Shown piece after piece: positions 20,901-35,211 of a stretch of DNA of 64,000 nt (its first letter is position 1; the number at the start of each line of letters is the position of its first letter). Origin of the DNA: Lingula anatina (Eukaryota > Brachiopoda > Lingulata > Lingulida > Lingulidae). Where the stretch lies: NCBI RefSeq assembly GCF_001039355.2, contig NW_019774591.1, positions 385,723 to 449,722 of the forward strand. The letters run 5' to 3'. Below the pieces are notes generated by a model. That model was not told the origin of the DNA, made no database searches, and saw nothing but the letters and a program-made list of their open reading frames with translations. The position numbers and the translations under genes were made by a program.

Positions 20901-23900
20901 TTTTTATGAATTATGCCCAGTATTTAGCAGTAAATTTTTTTGGGATGTGTGTGTGTGTGTTTGTGATTATATACTATTTGTATTTACCTTTACGAAAAAT
21001 CATGAAGAATTAAGATATGAAGAAAAGAAAAGTGATTTTTTTTGAGCTGCCAAGAAAGATATCAAAAGGTCCCCTTTTTTTCTAAAAAAAAAAAAAAAAA
21101 AAAAAAACAGCAATCAATTTCAAAATATCCTTTATAGTTACTACCAAGTGACAGTCATACTAAAGTCTACATGTTTATGTTAAAAAAGTAAAAAACAAAT
21201 ATGAAAAAAGAAAGTTGACTGAAGAAAATTCAAGCAATTTATTTCTAATTCTGCCTGAAATCCACCTTAGTTAAAGAGGATAAGCAGACAAGATATTAAA
21301 CAGCAAGATGATGTCTGCAGTTTCAAGTTAAAATATCTGATAACATACATTGGCCATTTCTGTTGCCTTAAATAAAGAAAACAAAAGGCTTCCTCAGGAA
21401 AACAAGGCAATTAATTTGCGGTTATTCTTCCCTAAAATCTGGCAACTTGACATAATGCAACAGACAGTCGTGAGACGTCAGGTTAAATGATTTGATAACA
21501 CACTGTCTCTGGTTTATTGTCTGTGTAAATACAAGAGCGAAAATTTCATTTGAAAAATTACACTATCGATTAGAGATAATTTTGCTTAAAGAACAAAATG
21601 CGGGGAGTTGTCTGCTTGTACAGTTTAACTTTCTCATCTAAGGACACAGTGGATGTATTCTAAGAAAACAAGTTGGGTTTAAATTGGAAACCCTATTCTG
21701 GAAACGATGCGCAAAGTTTCTTTCCGTCTATGAGATAGCCGTGTCATTGTTTAGAATTCCCATAGTTGTCACAATGTTCCTCCACCTGGGAGGTGGATGT
21801 TTTTTGGTCTCAGTGTTCGGAACTTAATCGCCCTGTTGATTTAGTATTGTTTTGAGGTTACAGAATAGCATAGCCGCGGGCGAGAATCTTGTGAAGATCT
21901 CGAAGATCCTTTATTGATTTAGACATTGGTAGCTCGCTTCCGAATGGAGGTATGAATAGGGCAGACCGGGCGCACATACCCCAATGGAACCCAGGCCCTG
22001 ATGAAGATAAAATTAAAAGTAAATGTTTTCTTTGCTGACTTGCACAGAATGGGGGACAATTGTTGGTATTTTGTGAGAAAGTGAAAACTTTGCGCCCCGT
22101 GGGCTTCAGAGGGCATGTGCATTCACGGGTATGATCAGACGAGTGTTGTCTGGTCCTCTTTGTCTCCGTGTCACTTCACAAACATGATTCTACACAGAAT
22201 ATGTCTTCCGGCGATATAGCACAGAGGCACGGCATGCTTTATTAAACATATTCAGTCCCACATTAAATTAATCTAGACAGCATTGGAGTACTACGTGTGC
22301 GCTCACGCGGAAGAAACTTACACACGACTGCAAGACAAGTGTATGGAAAATACCTGAGGGTGTAGTCTTTTTCGTATTTTTTCTGCCAACTTCTTTTCGT
22401 TCTTGGGATTTTCATGTTTTTATTTTAACAAAGGAGGGATAACTGTATTATCTTTGACATGGCAACTGTTATCTTTGTTGTGGAGACAATTAATAGCAGG
22501 TGATAATGGCTTAGAAATGAGATGAATTTGTCAGGGCAGCTCACGGATGAGCACCCATGAAAGAAAGAATAGGGTCTCAGAAAGATGGAACCAAGCCCCC
22601 GTGACATGCTCCTATCCAGTAGTTACACAAGCATGAAATAATGAACCGTGTTGCAAATTGGCCCTCGCGGTGCTCTCTCTCTCTATAGATCAAGATGGTC
22701 CCATTGACGCAAGCATCGTGCTTTCTCATTTCCCCTCGCACCTGCACGTCGTGATTGTTTATGTTAGGAACCAGAAACTGTCTAAGATCAAAGAAAAGTG
22801 TGTAGGGTTAGAGCAGGGGATTGTCTGACGTCGGTCAAAGGGTGAAACGGTTTTATTCACGGTCAAGATCACTTGATTTGTAACAGTATTATTGCTGTAT
22901 CAGTATGTTTGGAGACCTTTAGCACTCCTTGGTGTTTTGTTCATTGCAGAACAATAAAGTTTGGAGTTGTAGCACTGACGCAGGAGTGAATGCGTAACGG
23001 GTGTAAATGTGTGAGGGGGGGGGGCATTATATAAGGTGGTCATTTTCTCTGAAGGATGTCTTTTAAGTACAATTAATATGTTATAAGCTACTTACCCAAA
23101 ATATATATATATACAGTACGCATATACAAAATTTGCAATATTCTGGATCTGAAAATTTCGTGATGTTGAAATTTAAAGGTTTGATTTGAATGAATGAAAC
23201 ATGGAGTGAAAAAATCATTTCTCGTTGTTGAATTATTTCATAAAAGTTGTAAAATCTCAAAATTTAATGCTCCAATAATATAAATTAGCACCAATAATCC
23301 TGATTGCCACGTTTGGTTCATTAAGAAGTATAACTTTTGTAATTATACATTTAATATTGATTTGCATGTCAGGTGAGAAATAATGCAGTGCAATCAAGCA
23401 AATAGGTGTCACATTACTGAAAGTCATAACTAAATTTTAAGGAATTATATCCATTTTGGTATTGATATTTATTTAATGAAGCACAGTTATTGAGAAAGCT
23501 TTGATGATTTGAAACAAAAAAAAAAAAAAAAAAAAAGAAAAAAAGAAAGAAAAATACTATAACCAGATATCATTCTGGTGAGTCCTTGATGTCATGTCAT
23601 AAATTAGTATAATTTTATTTATTTTTTTTATCATTAACAGAACAAATTTTGTAAAAAAACAACCTGAATAAAGTAAGGGCTAATTATTATGAAAAACGTA
23701 TACAAAAACCTTAAAAGAAAAAACAAACATACCTTAAAATTAAATGCTCAAATTTGGAAAAAAAATAATGCAAATTGGAACTGGACCGACAATATGTCAG
23801 GAGAAGAACAGATTTATTTCAAATAAAATCTGCTGTATGGAGAAAGTTTTAAAAAAAAGGGAGAAAAAGATGAAACTAGACTGAACTGTCAGTGTCAGAC

Positions 23901-25569
23901 CTCTGGAACATGTATCTTTAATGGACGGAAATTGTTTCAGAGAGCATGCTTTTGCCCCCTCATTATTTTAAAGAATCATATGTCTTCTGCCTAATCTCTG
24001 TGTTGTGTTACTCAGCAAGAACAAGGCAGGAAGATCTTACGGAAAACAAAAGTTGGAAAGATACTGGAGGGATTGGATCTTTTAACCCCCATCGTTGAGG
24101 TATATCAGTTTAACTTGTCAGACAAACTTTTTTCTCCATTTCCCTTTTTTGTTTTATGTTGAGGGTACTTGAATGTTCAAAGAGATATTGCAGATGTTGA
24201 TGTCTTTTCACTTGTTTAAATTTTTTCTACAAATTAAGCTTGTACCTTATGTATTAAATTTTTGTTCATAGGCTCAATTTGGAGGTTGATTTTACATTTT
24301 CAGTCAGCTTTTTGAGGCAACATGTCTTTTGTAAATAACACCGTTACAGTGAAATTTTTTTTTTTTTTGTATCATAAATTATAAACTTAAATTAGAAGAT
24401 ATTCTACCTTTTAAAATATCATAATTATCCCCATAGAGTGACATTTGAGAAAGAAATTGGGAAAAATGTCATTGCATTTAGATGGAGACATTAGCCTTTA
24501 TTTGACAGTAAAGTCTGCACCTTGGCAATGCTATGAGCCAGCCCTGAAAAAAGTCTGCCGTTAGCAAGGTCGTCAAAGGTCATAGAAGGCCAGGAGATTA
24601 TTTTTTAACGTGTATCAGATTACAGCTTTCCAATCTGCTACTTGTTGATTTCTTGTATGTTTCAATCAGCTAGTTTAGTAACTGTGAAAATCCCTGTTAT
24701 TTGTCAATTCCATTTCATTTTCAGCAGACATTTGTCACTGGTTTTATCTGCCTCTATTGAGGCATTGTCCACTGGTTTAGCGTCATTCAAGTCCCATACT
24801 TTCCTTACCACTGGGTCCATTGAAAGTGAGCGTCGAGGGGGGATACAGGCAGTGTCTGTTTAATTATGCCACAGACTTACACCTTTAATTGCGCATTTTA
24901 CGCACCTGTAGTGGGTTTGAAAAGGGACCAGTAACGACACCCTGCCATATTATCACTCATTCTAAATAACGGAGCAATAACAACAAAACTAGAGGTACTT
25001 CTTCAGTGGGCCTATTCAGCTGTACCGGGGATTTAGAACTCGGTGACAGTTAGCACAAAAGTTACTTAATAACTCAATTTGTTGCGGCCATCCCGCCATT
25101 GTGGCTATGTTGTGGTAACCCAGACCCCTCAAGCATTGAGCCTACCTGGTAAAATTGAGCAAGTAATCACTCTTTTGTTACAGGGAATCCGTTAAGATTC
25201 ACCGTTATCTAATAGTGCTCTGACAACCGTGATGTACTGAGTGAAGTTTTCAATGCAACTCTCCACCTTTATTATCTGTGATAAAAGGACCAATTTTCCG
25301 CCAATATTTACCAAGATGAGTGCAGATAAGGCCCATGAATGGTGTCTGAATGAAAGAGGGGTTTATAGTGTAAACACCGCCACCTGGATTTACTGTCACC
25401 CAACACTGTACTAACACTGCCGTTGTCACAGTCCATGTGTCCAACGGAAAGCTCAGATTTCACTCCTTACCAAAAAAGAGAGAAAGTTAGGAAAATAAAA
25501 GAAACGTGCCATAGTAGAATTGAGTCGAAGCAGGATGGTCTTACTATCATCCTACCCTAGACTAACTAC

Positions 25570-25571
<2 letters not shown>

Positions 25572-25622
<51 letters not shown>

Positions 25623-25639
25623 ATGTGCGTGTGTGTGAA
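25572..25639. repeat. (GT)n microsatellite
   Basis: About 22 GT units followed by interrupted GT-rich sequence. It generates Val/Cys-repeat and His/Thr-repeat reading frames on both strands that are not genes. Confidence 0.92.
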
Positions 25640-26320
25640 AAACTATACAGGTTATATCTCAGTAAAGTTGGGCTTACTGAAAAACAGAGAAAACCAGATA
25701 AAAAGATATTGGTTATTTGAATGGAATTATAGAATGGAAAATTTACAAACATTGTGATTTTCATATCGTTAAAATTTTAGTTAAACACAAAATGGGGAGG
25801 GTGGGTAGGAATTAACATAAGAAACAAGCAGAAACAGTATTTCTAAAGATGTTTTTATTCAATACAGATTAACGAAAAAGCATGTGCTTGTTTTTTTTTC
25901 TTTGAAAATGAAAAGGTGTGAATTAACCCCCAGCTTTGGTCTTCATTATTGATGGGAGTGTGGATGGAGGCTTGTCTTGTATTTCTGTGGCCGAGCAAAA
26001 TTTTTATTGTATTTTGAAATAAGATTATTATACTTTTTGATAAATACAGAAACAAGCTGTCTTAAGAAGCAGGTTTTCAAGCATTTCATTTTATTATAAT
26101 TTCACCCGTTGGGCGCCACCTGTCTCATAAAGAATATATTTCATTGAAAATTTTTAAGATGCTCTCATTCTCTTTAACCAGACCCTGTCATTAACTTGTC
26201 GGTATCTATAAATCAACAAAAATACACATAACACAAAATGATGATGGTCATTAAAATAAACAGGTGTTGACGTTTAGCATATGTTCTTAGTTCCCAGTAA
26301 TAAGCAGGTGGTGAGTAATT

Positions 26321-26339
26321 GTGTGTGTGCGTGCACATT

Positions 26340-26370
<31 letters not shown>

Positions 26371-26395
26371 GCATGTGCGTGCGTGTGTGAGTGCA
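26321..26395. repeat. Compound GT/ATGT repeat
   Basis: Interrupted GTGT, GTAT and GCGT runs. Purely low-complexity. Confidence 0.85.
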
Positions 26396-29300
26396 GTTGT
26401 GTCTGGCTACTGCTGAAGATGACCACAGTTTGATTTTTTAATCTGGAGAACTGGAAATCAGTATAGAAAAATGTAAGTATGGGCACTTGCAGATGGAGGA
26501 GGGAGGAGACAGGTGAAGTGGGGGGGGGGGGGAGAGAGACAGGTGAAGAAAAAAGGGTGCGAAGATGGGCAGGTGAACAAATGTGGGCTAATTAATGGTT
26601 GGCTCGGTTCATTAATTGCATGCAGGTTGAGATAATTATATCATTATAACTTGCTTATAGAAAAGTTGAAATATTTGTTAAAGCATTACATCAGTTGTAA
26701 AAAGTAAAATCATTGAGAATCTTAGAATCTTTTTTTTTTTATTCAGGGTGGGGGGCAGATGGAAAAGGGGGAGGTGCAGGTGAAAAAGAGACAGGTGATG
26801 AGTTTTAGGGATAGTTATGTTTTTTGTTTTTTTTTGTTTTTTTTTTTTCAGACCATTACATTGATGGCAGCTCATTGCAGAAATGTTAACAGGCAGTTTC
26901 AGTACCTGCCTAATGGACTAAGTAACTTAGTTTTCAAGTACCTGTAATTAATCTTGAGGGGTTTGTGTTAATAAAAGCCTCCTCGATTGGCCAAATCACA
27001 AACATATATCTGGCAATTGCTTTGTCATTAGGATGCATCATGATGTGTGGTACATGGAAAGGTGGAGGTGACATAAAACTATGTTGGTCTTTTGTAACAG
27101 AGCTGTCACAGTGTTCAGTATCAGTTTCTTAACATTGTGAAATACTAGTGCATATAGACTCTTAATACCTTGACCTGGCCTCATGGGACCCATCTTCACA
27201 GGTTGTCTAACACCTAAATAACATTCAGTGTGGCAGTGTTTTGACCACCAGAGCTGGCATGAATTTTTGCTGCCTATAATGGTAAGCACATTAATTTAAT
27301 TGTTATTATACCAAAATAATTTGGACTTACATAATCAGGAAAATAAATTTTTTTGAAATTCAGCTAAGGATCATACTGACTATGTTTGCAGAGACATTGC
27401 CATTTGGTCTTGTGTGTTAGAGATTTCAAAGAATTTTCACAGTGCTTCTTGGTGTGTGTACTAGTATGTGTGCATGCGAACATTTGCATATGCGTGCATT
27501 TGCGTATGTCTGGAAAGAACTGGGTGTAGGAGGTGGCACCTGTTGTTTTGATGGATGTTTCCAGGATTGTGTGACAGAATGCTGCATATCTTTTATTACA
27601 AATTCCTCTGCCATCTAAGAACAGCATTTATTAATCTACCATTATGAAATATCATCGCATGGAGGTCCCCTGGCGTGATAAACAGAAAACTAAAAGATAT
27701 GATGGCATATTCATCTTACATCTGTGCTCTTTGTTACTCCCTGTATCAAAAATGATTTTTTTAGAGGTATTGTATTTTGGACTTCTGTATTAATTGTTTT
27801 TTTAAATGAATATTTCATATGCACCTTGCTGCTTCCCGCATTCAGGTGGAAATGGGAGGGGGGGACAAAGAAAGGTTTCTCTTTGTAAATTTGTTGGCTT
27901 TAAAAGTGATGGAATATCATTACATAAAGATGAAATTCTCTTTTAGGAATCAACTCAAAGCGATACCAGTAGATATTATGGGGTGGGGGCCCTACCGTAG
28001 AATGAATAGAAATTGAATTGTTATGGTGGTTTATTCTTGCTACATCTGTGTTCATTTGTTCAGTCTTGACGTAGAAAGTGATTAATGGTTTTTTAAGTTA
28101 TTGAATGGAAAATTCACCTTGAATTTCCAAGGTTAAGGGTTCAATTTTCGACAAGTTTTCCAGAATACAACCCCTATAAAGGTGTAGTATTAGTTGCTCT
28201 GATTCATAGTAACTTCAAATGAGAGGACTCTAAGATATTAAATTGAATCACTGCAGACTTTTTTTTATGGTCAGTTGACAAAATTTTAACCAAATTAAGT
28301 CAATATATTGACAAAAGTAAAAAGAAAAGATTCCTGTTACCAAGATAAAAATGTGATAGAATGAGCATTGTCAGTTATTTTGGGGAGTGGGGGGATAAGG
28401 GGATGTTTGTGACTACTGTTAGGTCAACAAATTTGACAAACCAGGAAGATTAAAATAAATAAATAAATAAAATAACCAAATATGGGGGGTGGGTGGGGGG
28501 GGGGGGGTGGAGGGGGTTGAATAGATCAGGCACTTGGAAAAAAGCAAAGGTTTCTTCAAAACCAGAAATATTAGGAAGTGGAACAGAATTTGAATTATTT
28601 AGCTCAATGGGTTTGGTGATGCTCTAGATATTATTGGTCTTCTCAAGGGAGCAGAAACTACACATGCCCTTAAAGAGGTTTTTAAAAATTCAGTGCAACA
28701 GATTGTGTACATGTTCTCCCATTAATTAATCTCATGCTGAATTGATAACTCTTCTCGGTTCATTGGAACTAAATTACCACTCATCAATAAGTACCTGAAA
28801 ACAAAATAAAAGTATCAGACATGCCATTGATACTCCACATGCATATTTTATGAGGCATAATTATTCCTGGGCTTCTTATTCTTTGCGTTCGTTTAGACTT
28901 TTCAGGCTGCAGAATCTCCTTATTGAAGATCAATGCACGAAGTCATCCCAGTGAAAAGGATGTTGATTTAGAAATCCATTGTTTAGAACCGTTTGTCTCG
29001 TAAACATTGATCTTAGTACTATCAATTAACCTTCTATTTTTATTTCCCGTCGAACACTCAACAGTCTGAGGGAGAGAGAGAATGCCTGTGTTTCTTGTCA
29101 ACAATTGGGACATTGGAAGTTATTTTTTATGATGGGAGGCTTTCTTTTATTGGGAAAGATGCAGTTGTCTATGCAAAACAATAACCCAGTTCTTGATAAC
29201 TATATAAATCTAGCTATATGTTTGTAATTGTTTTATTCAGATAGGTGTATAAATATATATATATGTATATTTAATTTACGAAAGGTGAAATGAGATATTT

Positions 29301-29879
29301 TCATAATAGATTTCTTCAGTATTTAGTTCAATAGATTGACCTTAGTGGGATAGGTTTAACCAACAAGGTAAGGAAAAATAGAGGAGTTATCTTAGTGGCC
29401 AAAAGATATTCTCCAAGATGTGCAGACCTAAAAAGAAAGATTGGAATGGACTTTTCAATTCGAACAATGCTTCCTTGCCATCTCATTTCAAATATTAAAT
29501 CCTTTAGGATCCTAAGTTAATAATTCAAAAGATTTGCCTGTCATTATGGTATTTAAGCAATAGAAATGTGAAAAGGGTTTTTTTTGTGAAGACACAATAA
29601 ATGAGCCCAGTGATATGGTACATCATTGCATTATAGCTTAATTAAAAAAAGACTTCTTATAGAGAAATAAATCCCCACATTTTTGTTCTCTGTACTGGTG
29701 ACTACCCATTCCCGCAATAACTTTCCATCTTAAAATTTTAGTTAAAAAAGAGCACGGAGAAAGGGTGATGTGATAAAATTTGCACAAATCCACAAAATAT
29801 TTCCCAGTGTACTTAGAAAGGTCACAAGAGGCAAGGAGTGAGGTACAGTTGCATCAGGACACTTAAAATCTTAGCAACG

Positions 29880-30130
29880 GTGAAAGCAGACGTCACCATA
29901 GTCAGAAGATTTATCTTTGGCTGATATTCAGACGGGTTTCATCGGTTTTGATCGTCTTATCTTAAGCTTTGTGCGACGGTTTCGCTCCATATTATCCAGC
30001 TTCTAGGCCAATTGTATTGCAAGCATGATAAAACAATCATCGTGTAATCAATCTGTTGGAAAAACTTCAATTTTATCATGCCGACGCTCTGGGCTCTTTT
30101 TACCTCTCACAATTGACACCTGGACATTTC
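29880..30130. promoter_or_regulatory. Candidate intronic regulatory block
   Basis: Non-repetitive, more balanced in composition than its surroundings, and containing several CpGs (for example in GACGGGTTTC, GTGCGACGGTTTCG and GCCGACGCTC). There is no open frame or splice structure. The choice rests on composition alone, so it is a weak call. Confidence 0.22.
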
Positions 30131-33100
30131 CATCAGAGAAAAATTTATCAGGGTTTCGTTGAGCTTATCTCTTTCTTTCTTGAAAACTGGCAGAGAATTA
30201 ATTGTCAACTTTTCTATTTTCGATGACTGTCCTAGAGTACAGACAAATAAGATGGGCATATTGCCAGTAGTTGGTTAAGAACCTTTGACAGAATGTGTCG
30301 GTTTTTCGTTCATGATTTATAGTAGGGATATGTGATGCGATTGGTTTGGTAATGGTAAATATTGTAGAATGTATTTGAATTTTTTTCTTTTGAGTTTAGC
30401 TATGCCAGGGTGGGAGGGGAGGGGGTTTAGGGCGATGTACCAAAGAATAATTTTGAAAAGATGGGCAAAATGATAGCTTTATTAGGTTTTAAACAAAAAT
30501 ACTTTGTTTGATAAAGTAAATGTACCAGGTCTGCTATGAGGCATCTAAAATCCCTGTGTTATACACATTTTATTTTACAAAGTAAAAATATAAGTACATA
30601 TCGAAGATTATCCTTCAACCCCAAATTATGTCTGCATTTTATATTGTATAAAGTCAATTTCTGCCAAATTGAATTCAATCATAAGCCTACATGAAGTCAA
30701 CTCTAATGCATGTGAAAATAAAGCAATAAGAAAAAACTCCCTCTTCCATTATGACTTAATAATAATGTACAAATCAACAGTACAAGAGCGTGAGTATTAA
30801 ATTTTACTAGTATTTCATCAATGAGTTGTAACACCCCATGGGGGATTCTACACTGTATGATATACTGATGAATATAGAGAATACGATTTCAGGTGTGAGG
30901 AAAATGGTTAAAAGAAACAAAGTCAAAAATATTTTGTAAATATGAACTCCTCCTGAGGTAAGCTATTGTGCATAATAACAAAGTCAATCAGTTATTGTTC
31001 TCATGAAAATAAGCATAAAATTTATTAAAGAGACATGTAAACAGAGACGGGAAGAAAATGCTCCCGAAAAGCACATTCTTTAGATGACATCTGTTCGCTC
31101 ACAATGATGGTTGACTTAAAGAAATGCCGTTATCACAATATTACAACAAAAGGCAAAAAATCATATTTTTCAAAGCTCATCTTCTCAAAATAATTGAATT
31201 AAATGGAAGAGTAGAGAATAAAGTCTTCGTGGGATAGCACCTTCTTTTCAGAGTTCCTAATTTGACATTACTTCTCTTTGACTTGCCCTCAAAACTAACT
31301 GAATGTCGGTGTTGACATTAGACTCTGGCTTTTCTGCCGAATTGTGCGGCATGTAAGATGAACTGCATCACTAGTATCAATGGCTGCCATTCAAGCTCGA
31401 TGACCGTAAGGAGTGGGGGGGAAGGGGAAGATCGTCTCAATAACAGGTCCTTTTGTTCTAGGGTAAACTTTCTCCTTCTTCTGTTTGAAGAGGTACACGC
31501 TGAATATCGCTTGACAAAAAAAGTCCCGCTCTCTCTCCCTCCCTCGGTGGCACAGTTATTTCATCTCCAATAAAGGCGAAAACCTGAGGAGAAGCCACGC
31601 GGGACAAAAGAAAACATGACTCTGCCAACTCCACTATGACACTACGACAACCCATTTCTATATCAAATCAAACAAATAAAATAAAGATCGGATTTCAGTT
31701 AGCCCTAGTAAAATAAACAGGGGAAGAATCAGGTGGCTGATGGAGACAAGTCAGACAAGGGGTGCAGCTGATGTCCCCTCATGACACCCATGGTCCCCTC
31801 ATTCACCTGCTCAGATCCTCTACTGACTTCTTAAGAAAGAAAAATTGCGTGCAGGGGTAATGTTAAACCCTGTATATGTAATTTTCAGCGTTAGTAGCAT
31901 CAACAGGCATCAATTATTTGAGGGATCTCAAAGTGTATGTGCACCTTTTTGTGATGCTGAATGTTTTTAATCAGTAATATGTGAATTAACTGTCACCGAG
32001 TCTGATAACTTCCATGAAGTCTCATCTGTTCAATAGAATCATCTCTTTCTGGTTGACTAATGAGCATGCCTGTATGTTTGTTTAATGGCAAATTATGTGC
32101 CCTGCTTAACTTTGTTGTGTCCATATATCTAACTTTTTGACATTTGACTTTTAAACTTGATAAAAACCCAATTAATTGCCACTCGTCTGTTTAGGCTAAG
32201 CTTTTATAGTTGGTAATGGAATAGTCTACCCTGTCTAACTGATATGTAATGGTAATTATAAACCATGCTCATCGCTGTTGCATCTGTGCACCTGTAAACG
32301 TTGTCGTTTTGTCCCGTGAGCCGAGAAGCGTCACTCTCTTTGTGTTAACACGGTAATTGGAGAAGGGTCTTTGAAGAGGTGCTATACCTGTCTGTACTGG
32401 TAGTCTATAGAGTTAATGGTGTGTTACTATCTTATCTTTCTGACATCTTGTAACCGTATGCGATATGGGGGCTTTTTCTTTGTGTTCACTCTCTCCGAGG
32501 CTTCCCATAGGAAAACTAGGGGGGTCAGCGTTGAACGACCTCTGATTCAAGAATAAGGCTAGATTTTCTTGGCGTGGTTAAAGAAAAAAAATTTGTGGAA
32601 CATCTTCTTGCATGGATTACTTAAAAGTGTCTCGTGTTATGATATTTTGTATTAATCTTGTGTAAGTATCACAAAGTGGCAGTCACTTATTTAATCTGCC
32701 TTGAAAGAAGACACGTGGCATATGACTGAAAAAAATGCAAATAAAAATATATTTAAGAAAATTGCTACATTTAGTATTATTGCCTTTTGAAATTTTCTGT
32801 AGACTTTGATAAAATGGGCTTTTTATGGCTTTTTGGGTTAATAAAAGGATTACATTCATACAAAAGAATAAATTATAAATAATTACACTTCATGCAGACT
32901 TGTTTATCATTCCTTTTAGTGCAAATTGATTTTTTTCCAAATAGATGTGTCATTTGATACTAATTATTGCTGTACTTTGTTTACTGATTCTTAAATGGAA
33001 ATAAAAAAGTGGATGTTTGAATGCTTTCATTAGTGCCCTCTCAATTGCTTATTACAATAACTATTTTTGAAAAATGAAAAAGTGATACAAGCTAATGCAA

Positions 33101-34965
33101 ATGAAACCAGATATGCAAAATAATTTGAGACCTTGAGCACATCAGGGATATTTTTGTCCTCATATTCAGAGACGTAGCTTTTTAACTTCCACCATGCTTA
33201 CAGATTGTATCAATGATAAAGTTAATTAATGGGGGATGTTTGTGTTAGAATGATCAAGTACTAGTAATACCTGCATTATTGAAGTCAATATGTTAAGATG
33301 AGAAAAGCTACGAGTGCAACCGTTTCCCATGATCAGCGTGGAAGTGATTTTTTTCTTCTCAGGCAGATACCTGAAAATATACAAAAGAGTTAGAAAAAAA
33401 TTGTTACCAGCAGGTGCGCATCTTTCTAACAGATAAGGAAATAAATGGGCATTGTGATATAAACAGCATGGTATTTGACCACAAATTTCATGCACCCTTC
33501 TTGTGGAAATGAATTTTTTATTAAGATTTCTTGTTTTAGTTAATCCCACTCCCCCTAACCCTCAACTACTTGGATACGAACTGAATAGATTTTGATATTT
33601 TTAAAGAAATTGTTCACAAAACATTTCATGGGGAATAAAATTGATCAGTTTTGTTTGATATTTTGGAGTTATTACCATATTTGAAAGGCAGACAGTACCT
33701 TTTTGATCCATCCTTATACAATAGGTTTTGTGAAAAATCGTTCTGCTGGTATCAGCTCAGCTTGTATCAGTGTCATCATGGTCACCCTTTTCTTCTTAAG
33801 AGCCAAGAGGAAGACAACTAAAGCCAATCAGAGCAGAAATCTTTGATGTTTTTACATGTTTTGACTGGGGTAGGAAAGCTTCTTCTTGCGTTTAGAAATG
33901 ATACAGATGTTTTGCTGATGTCTTTGTATTGAAATAGGACTAACTTTTTGTGTAAATTTGAGTAAATCTTTTAAGTTTAAAAAAGGTAACCAATAAAAGG
34001 ACAATTTGAAATCTGTATTTCCATGTTTATACACATTTTGCTACAAAACCAAAAGTTCAGTTGACATTTATAGCAGATGTGTTTATTTTTGGGGCATTAT
34101 CAAGGGTGAAATTTTACACTTGTGTAAAAAAAACCTGACTGAATAGCAGAATCCACTTCATGTCATCCAAGTTTGCTCACATTTTTCTGTTTTCATGGAT
34201 AAAAAACAACTCGGGACTCTTCATTATGCATGTTTGTTTTCAAGTCATCACGTTCATGTGCGAAAGTTATCTTTTTGTATAAAAACTCCTTAGAGATATT
34301 TCAAGCCAATGTCATCCAATTTTGTCCCCGTGTTATTTCTGTTTTCATGGCTGACAGTCGATCCACGTCATCAGGGCAGACGTGTTTGCTCGGGGGTCAT
34401 CAAGATGTGCCGAGATAATCTTCAGATTATCGCCTCCCTGCTTTTCCTTCATGTCTCTTTGTAATGTTATCTTGATGCAAACACTTCAATATGGAGTCCA
34501 GCCCATCCCAGCTACACTTTCCATTTTGCTCAAGCATTATCACTCTGTTTGTCCTGACACAGATAAGGATTCGTCTTTAATGTAGGGATGTTTGCGATTA
34601 ACATCCATCTAGTCTTAGCGTAGTTGTGGCATCTGGGGCCTAAATTTAGGTTATTGTTATCACTAGTTTTCTGTCTGTTTATCAGTGAATTTTAGATTTG
34701 TTTGGTGTTGCTTCTGTAAAGGCTGTAAAATATTTTATAATTATGTTTTTATGAAATAAGTGTTTACTTGTTTGATGTATCTTACTCAAAGAACGTGGAA
34801 GTTTTTTTTTTTTTCGGAAATACCTCTCTGTATTTGAACAATTATAATACTTTTTCTCTAAGTTTCTCTAAGCTGTCTTGAAAAGTGTTTAAATTTGTTT
34901 TGCCAATCCTATTACCCTTTTAATTAATTTTCTAACAGTCATGTTGTTTTTAATCATTATCCCAC

Positions 34966-35082
34966 AGTTGGCGCTTCAAACAATAGGATAATTGCACTTG
35001 CATTTTGCTGACGTGCTCGCCTGTATTTTCTCACCCTTCACCACATTCCGAACAAAATGCCCTACTGTTTGAAGCTCCAACT
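34966..35082. other. Long-stem hairpin 1
   Basis: The arm AGTTGGCGCTTCAAACAATA plus GG (34966-34987) is the inverse of 35061-35082 at 20 of 22 positions. Just inside, GCATTTTG at 35000-35007 pairs with CAAAATGC at 35053-35060, leaving a bulge on the left arm. The total is 117 nt. It could be a MITE-like foldback or a structured RNA. Confidence 0.6.
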
Positions 35083-35122
35083 ATGCGATAAACTTGTCTT
35101 TTCTTTTGGGATACGACTAATC

Positions 35123-35211
35123 GTCGCCTGCTATATGCAACATAAAAGAGCAAATTATATCTTGGCTTTGCCTCAATACAACGCGCTTGTATGTTGCATA
35201 TAGTGGTCGAC
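35123..35211. ncRNA. Pre-miRNA-like hairpin 2 (candidate)
   Basis: CTATATGCAACATA at 35131-35144 is a perfect inverse of TATGTTGCATATAG at 35190-35203. Pairing continues outward through two G-U pairs and a GTCG/CGAC block, and inward through AAG/CTT and GC/GC, giving about 28 paired positions with few mismatches and a loop near 31 nt. The overall length of 89 nt fits an animal miRNA precursor. I do not recognise a known miRNA seed. Because it sits 40 nt from hairpin 1, a foldback-element origin is an alternative. Confidence 0.35.

Larger units (their letters stand above)
17919..34960 (+). other. Intron 1, central part: simple repeats and unique AT-rich DNA
   Basis: No exon with PRDM-like sequence is visible and no transposon reading frame is recognised. 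The visible structure is mostly simple: poly(C) at 18077-18097 and near 18171, poly(A) at 21084-21107 and about 23516-23555, GT runs near 25572 and 26321, and scattered G runs (about 18978, 23020, 26521, 28497). Short, overlapping open frames at 19401-20059 are longer than average for this DNA but match nothing I recognise. A moderately CpG-containing block lies at 29880-30130. Confidence 0.6.
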
